DNA of 41,604 nucleotides from a virus, in the IMG/VR virus record IMGVR_UViG_3300050821_021707, positions 1 through 41,604 of that record; one strand, written 5' to 3'. Below are positions 39,593 to 41,604 of this stretch, in pieces; within the stretch, counting starts at the first letter, position 1; each line of letters begins with the position of its first letter. The notes beneath the pieces were generated by a model. It was not told the origin of the DNA and did not search any database. It worked only from the letters and a program-made list of their open reading frames with translations. A program made the translations under genes and the position numbers.

Positions 39593-40414
39593 TCAGGCGG
39601 CCTTCACCATTCCAGAGGTGTCGCCAATCATGCGACCTTTGGCCCGCAGGCCCACCACTACGCCGCGAGGATCAAGATGACGAGCATCACTCTTATCGCC
39701 ATCGATGACGCGGAACCCCAGATAGGTCGCCGGTAGCGGCTGGCCGCGTTTGGTATCGAAGACAACCGCCACGTTGCGGCCCGTCTCGAGTACGGCGATG
39801 GTGGCGGCGTCCGTCGTCACCTCTGAGACGCTATAGGTCAAGTGATAATTCGCGGGTAGTTCGGTGCGGGACCAGTCTTTGGTGTAGTCATAAAACTGCA
39901 CCTCCGGAAACATGGTGAACAGCCACGGAACCAGCTGCTCCCACCGTTGGTCACTGAACGCATTGAGCCGCACGGCGACGCGGTCGGCACCGTAGCGACG
40001 CACCGCGGCCGCGATCTCGTGTACGGCGATGGTTACGAAGGCGGACGGATGGGCCAGGAGAAAATCGGTGCGCAGCTTGCGCCCCGCCTTGACGCTATCT
40101 AGTTCGCCCTTGCCGGCCTTGGCCACGCAACCGGCGCGGCAGGCAGGCGTGGCAAAGGGGCACATATTCCAGGTACCTGAGGTTTTATCCTGAGCGAACG
40201 ACCAACCAAACGTCAGGATGTCACCATCCTTGCCAAACTTGACGTTGGCGCTAGGTGGAGTCATAACGGGAGTGCGGCGCGCCTTAGAGGCGGCGCGGCC
40301 GGCAGTAATGCGCCAGTCCGCCCAGATGTCGAGCGCGTCATCTAGATCGATCAGATGGATATCGGCGGCCCGTAGGGCGCGAGCGGCCGAGCGAGTTAGG
40401 GTGATTGCTGCCAT
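39593..40414 (-). CDS. Gp88-like phage protein
   Basis: 273 residues with CAGGGA before AACAACCACCATGG. It matches my memory of the mycobacteriophage Gp88 family (PF17338-type): MCPFATPACRAGCVAKAGKG with C85, C92 and C96, then RTDFLLAHPSAFV, VAVRLNAFSDQRWEQL, VQFYDYTKDWSR and NYHLTYSVSE. The three cysteines and the alternating strand-helix run look like an Fe-S/TIM-barrel protein, loosely like radical-SAM relatives; this is inference. Codon use is less GC-biased than in the structural genes. It has its own promoter and a palindromic operator-like site. Confidence 0.72.
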   Translation of the reverse strand: MAAITLTRSAARALRAADIHLIDLDDALDIWADWRITAGRAASKARRTPVMTPPSANVKFGKDGDILTFGWSFAQDKTSGTWNMCPFATPACRAGCVAKAGKGELDSVKAGRKLRTDFLLAHPSAFVTIAVHEIAAAVRRYGADRVAVRLNAFSDQRWEQLVPWLFTMFPEVQFYDYTKDWSRTELPANYHLTYSVSEVTTDAATIAVLETGRNVAVVFDTKRGQPLPATYLGFRVIDGDKSDARHLDPRGVVVGLRAKGRMIGDTSGMVKAA

Positions 40415-40451
40415 GGTGGTTGTTTCCCTGCGTTTGGTGGTTGTGGTTGCT

Positions 40452-40492
40452 AATGTAGCACTAGAGGTGACTCTAGGTCAAGTCACCCCTAG
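40452..40492 (-). promoter_or_regulatory. Promoter with nested palindromes before the Gp88-like gene
   Basis: On the minus strand, TTGACC (40481-40476), an 18-base spacer and TACATT (40457-40452). The spacer contains CTAGAG-GTGA-CTCTAG (40461-40476). A larger repeat, CTAGAGGTGACT (40461-40472) against AGTCACCCCTAG (40481-40492), has one mismatch in 12. The palindromes overlap both promoter elements, so a repressor bound here would block transcription. Promoter seen as pattern; repression inferred. Confidence 0.6.
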
Positions 40493-40504
40493 CGCCTACA
40501 TTGA

Positions 40505-41431
40505 TCAGTCCTCTTCGAAGGTGGTACCGGCCAGGCGGTCTACCGCCTTCTGGGCGGCGCTAGCGGCCTTGATAATCAGACTGGCATCGCCGCGCAAGGC
40601 GGAGACCCAGTGAGCGAGGTAGCTAGCGCTACTGGGTAACGTAGCCGCCTGATTGATTCCAGCCAGGAGGCAGCACATAGCCGCCCCCATCTCCGCTACC
40701 AACTCTTCGAAGCTGTAGACCGCGTCGCCAAAGCGGCCGAACGTACCCTGAGCGATGCCATCACGCTTAAGCCGCGTATCGTGCCCCGTGCTATGGGTGA
40801 GCTCATGGTACAGCGTGCTGTAATAGTGCTCGGCCGATTCAAACGCGCTCATCTCTGGCATTTGCACCGCGTCCGTAGCGGGCCGGTAGTAGGCGCTATC
40901 GCCACCATGAGCGAGGGTGGGCCCAGTGGCCAGGTATCCGGCGACCAGCTGGGCGGCGTGCTCGATGGCCTCTACCGGGTTGGTCTCCGGTACCTGAGGC
41001 AACCTAGCGTCATCACTCCAATCACACTGCGCCACATTGAACACATGGAAGAGACGGAGCAACGGAATCTTGCGTGCCACCGCCTTACCGTCGACGGTCT
41101 CCGTCTTGTCAAGCAGTTTCCAGAAGACTATCTGAGTCGATTTCTCGCCCTTACGGACTTGGCCACCTCGCTCGCCGATCTGGCGATACGTGCCCCAGTA
41201 GGGCGACGCGTAGCCTTTGGCCATCGCTTCAAAGTCAAGCAAGAAAACGTTAATGCCACGGTACGGTTTGCCGGTACTCAGGCTGGTAGGGACGCGCACC
41301 GGTCCGGCGGACCACGGTCTCTGCCATGGCACCGTACCGGCCTCTAGTTGGGCCAGGATGGCGCTAGTGGTCTCGGCGGCCGCATCGCGGACGGTACGAC
41401 CAGTCTTCGGCCGCGTTTGGGTAAACGTCAT
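40505..41431 (-). CDS. ArdC-like antirestriction protein
   Basis: 308 residues. The N-terminal ArdC domain (residues about 10-130) binds single-stranded DNA: AGTVPWQRPW, PYRGINVFLL, YWGTYRQIGERGGQVRKGEK. A zincin metallopeptidase-like domain follows, with HELTH (H209, E210, H213) in YYSTLYHELTHSTGH and a third ligand candidate in FEELVAEMGAA (about 241-251). Length matches the family, known from plasmids and phages to protect incoming DNA from restriction. Codon use is again lower in GC than in late genes, suggesting acquisition. Likely an early-expressed defence counter. Confidence 0.85.
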   Translation of the reverse strand: MTFTQTRPKTGRTVRDAAAETTSAILAQLEAGTVPWQRPWSAGPVRVPTSLSTGKPYRGINVFLLDFEAMAKGYASPYWGTYRQIGERGGQVRKGEKSTQIVFWKLLDKTETVDGKAVARKIPLLRLFHVFNVAQCDWSDDARLPQVPETNPVEAIEHAAQLVAGYLATGPTLAHGGDSAYYRPATDAVQMPEMSAFESAEHYYSTLYHELTHSTGHDTRLKRDGIAQGTFGRFGDAVYSFEELVAEMGAAMCCLLAGINQAATLPSSASYLAHWVSALRGDASLIIKAASAAQKAVDRLAGTTFEED

Positions 41432-41483
41432 GGGTGGTTGTCTTTCTGGTTAGGTGGTTGTTTTCCGATTAGTCAATCGGCGC

Positions 41484-41509
41484 GAGCTCCGGAGCTGCCT
41501 CCGGAGCTC
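41484..41509. terminator. Perfect 10-bp hairpin before the ArdC gene
   Basis: GAGCTCCGGA (41484-41493), loop GCTGCC, TCCGGAGCTC (41500-41509). A second small palindrome, CCGATT-AGTC-AATCGG, is at 41465-41480. On the minus strand the large stem follows the stop of the gene at the edge by 11 bases, as a terminator would; the second palindrome holds a TTGACT that could be a -35 for ArdC. No T-run is present. Confidence 0.5.
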
Positions 41510-41520
41510 TGGTCGACGGA

Positions 41521-41604
41521 CTAAGCGCTGTAATCGATGGCCGTAGGGTAACGGGCCGCGATGTGTGCTTCGTCGACGTCGTCGACGGAATCGTCGCTGT
41601 AGTT
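41521..41604 (-). CDS. 3' end of a gene running off the window
   Basis: The last 27 codons of an open frame entering from beyond the right edge and stopping with TAG at 41523-41521. The visible part is acidic, then mixed (DDSVDDVDEAHIAARYPTAI). Too little is visible to name a product. The hairpin just downstream supports a real gene end. Confidence 0.45.
   Translation of the reverse strand, partial: NYSDDSVDDVDEAHIAARYPTAIDYSA

Noticed and set aside
39510-40430. ACCACCATGG context resembling a eukaryotic Kozak sequence
   Set aside because: All gene families and promoters are bacterial or phage. The match is better explained by the shared phage leader AACAACCACCATGG.

Overview
The window reads as most of the genome of a temperate, tailed, double-stranded DNA bacteriophage of a high-GC Gram-positive host, probably an actinobacterium. 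Support for this: a GC-rich sequence with many GTG starts; short overlapping genes joined by ATGA, GTGA and TGATG junctions; a tyrosine integrase with a neighbouring excisionase-like gene; and several small families I know from actinobacteriophages (a Gp88-like protein, a small NCFGCKL protein, a ParB-like phage protein). No host gene, tRNA, rRNA, CRISPR array or insertion sequence is visible. Both ends cut through genes: the terminase lacks its Walker A part at base 1, and a minus-strand gene runs off the right edge.

Left half, plus strand, 1-26.9 kb: virion and lysis genes. The order is terminase large subunit, two small genes, portal, a Pro-rich protein, a 1628-residue virion protein, three proteins with peptidoglycan-hydrolase folds or remnants (533, 510 and 468 aa), a further internal-protein candidate (291 aa), scaffold, N4-gp56-type major capsid protein, an Ig/IPT-like protein, small head or connector proteins, a collagen-like fibre, a glycosyltransferase, two tail or connector proteins, a mosaic tail fibre, then small membrane proteins, an amidase endolysin, holin candidates and a membrane-anchored collagen-like protein. 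I see no tape measure or tail-tube gene. With a large multi-gene ejection-like block, this suggests a short-tailed (podovirus-like) particle; that is inference.

Middle, minus strand, 34.0-26.9 kb: DNA metabolism, transcribed towards the structural genes. It runs from an excisionase-like HTH protein, a Hjc-like nuclease and a RecB/Cas4-like nuclease to an SSB-like protein, a MazG-like pyrophosphohydrolase and a primase-helicase, then small cysteine-containing proteins and an FkbM-type methyltransferase. DnaA-box-like motifs lie between the nuclease and SSB genes. A self-complementary leader that can hide a ribosome binding site precedes the gene ending at 28218.

Right part, 34-41.6 kb: integrase on the plus strand with helically phased repeats upstream and an attP candidate downstream. 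Minus-strand accessory operons follow: a ParB-like protein with two small partners, an eight-gene chain of small Cys-rich, membrane and HTH proteins, a Gp88-like protein and an ArdC-like antirestriction protein. Two of these units share a near-identical promoter and leader. No classical CI-like repressor is recognisable; two small convergent HTH proteins at 37.4-38.0 kb are the best candidates.
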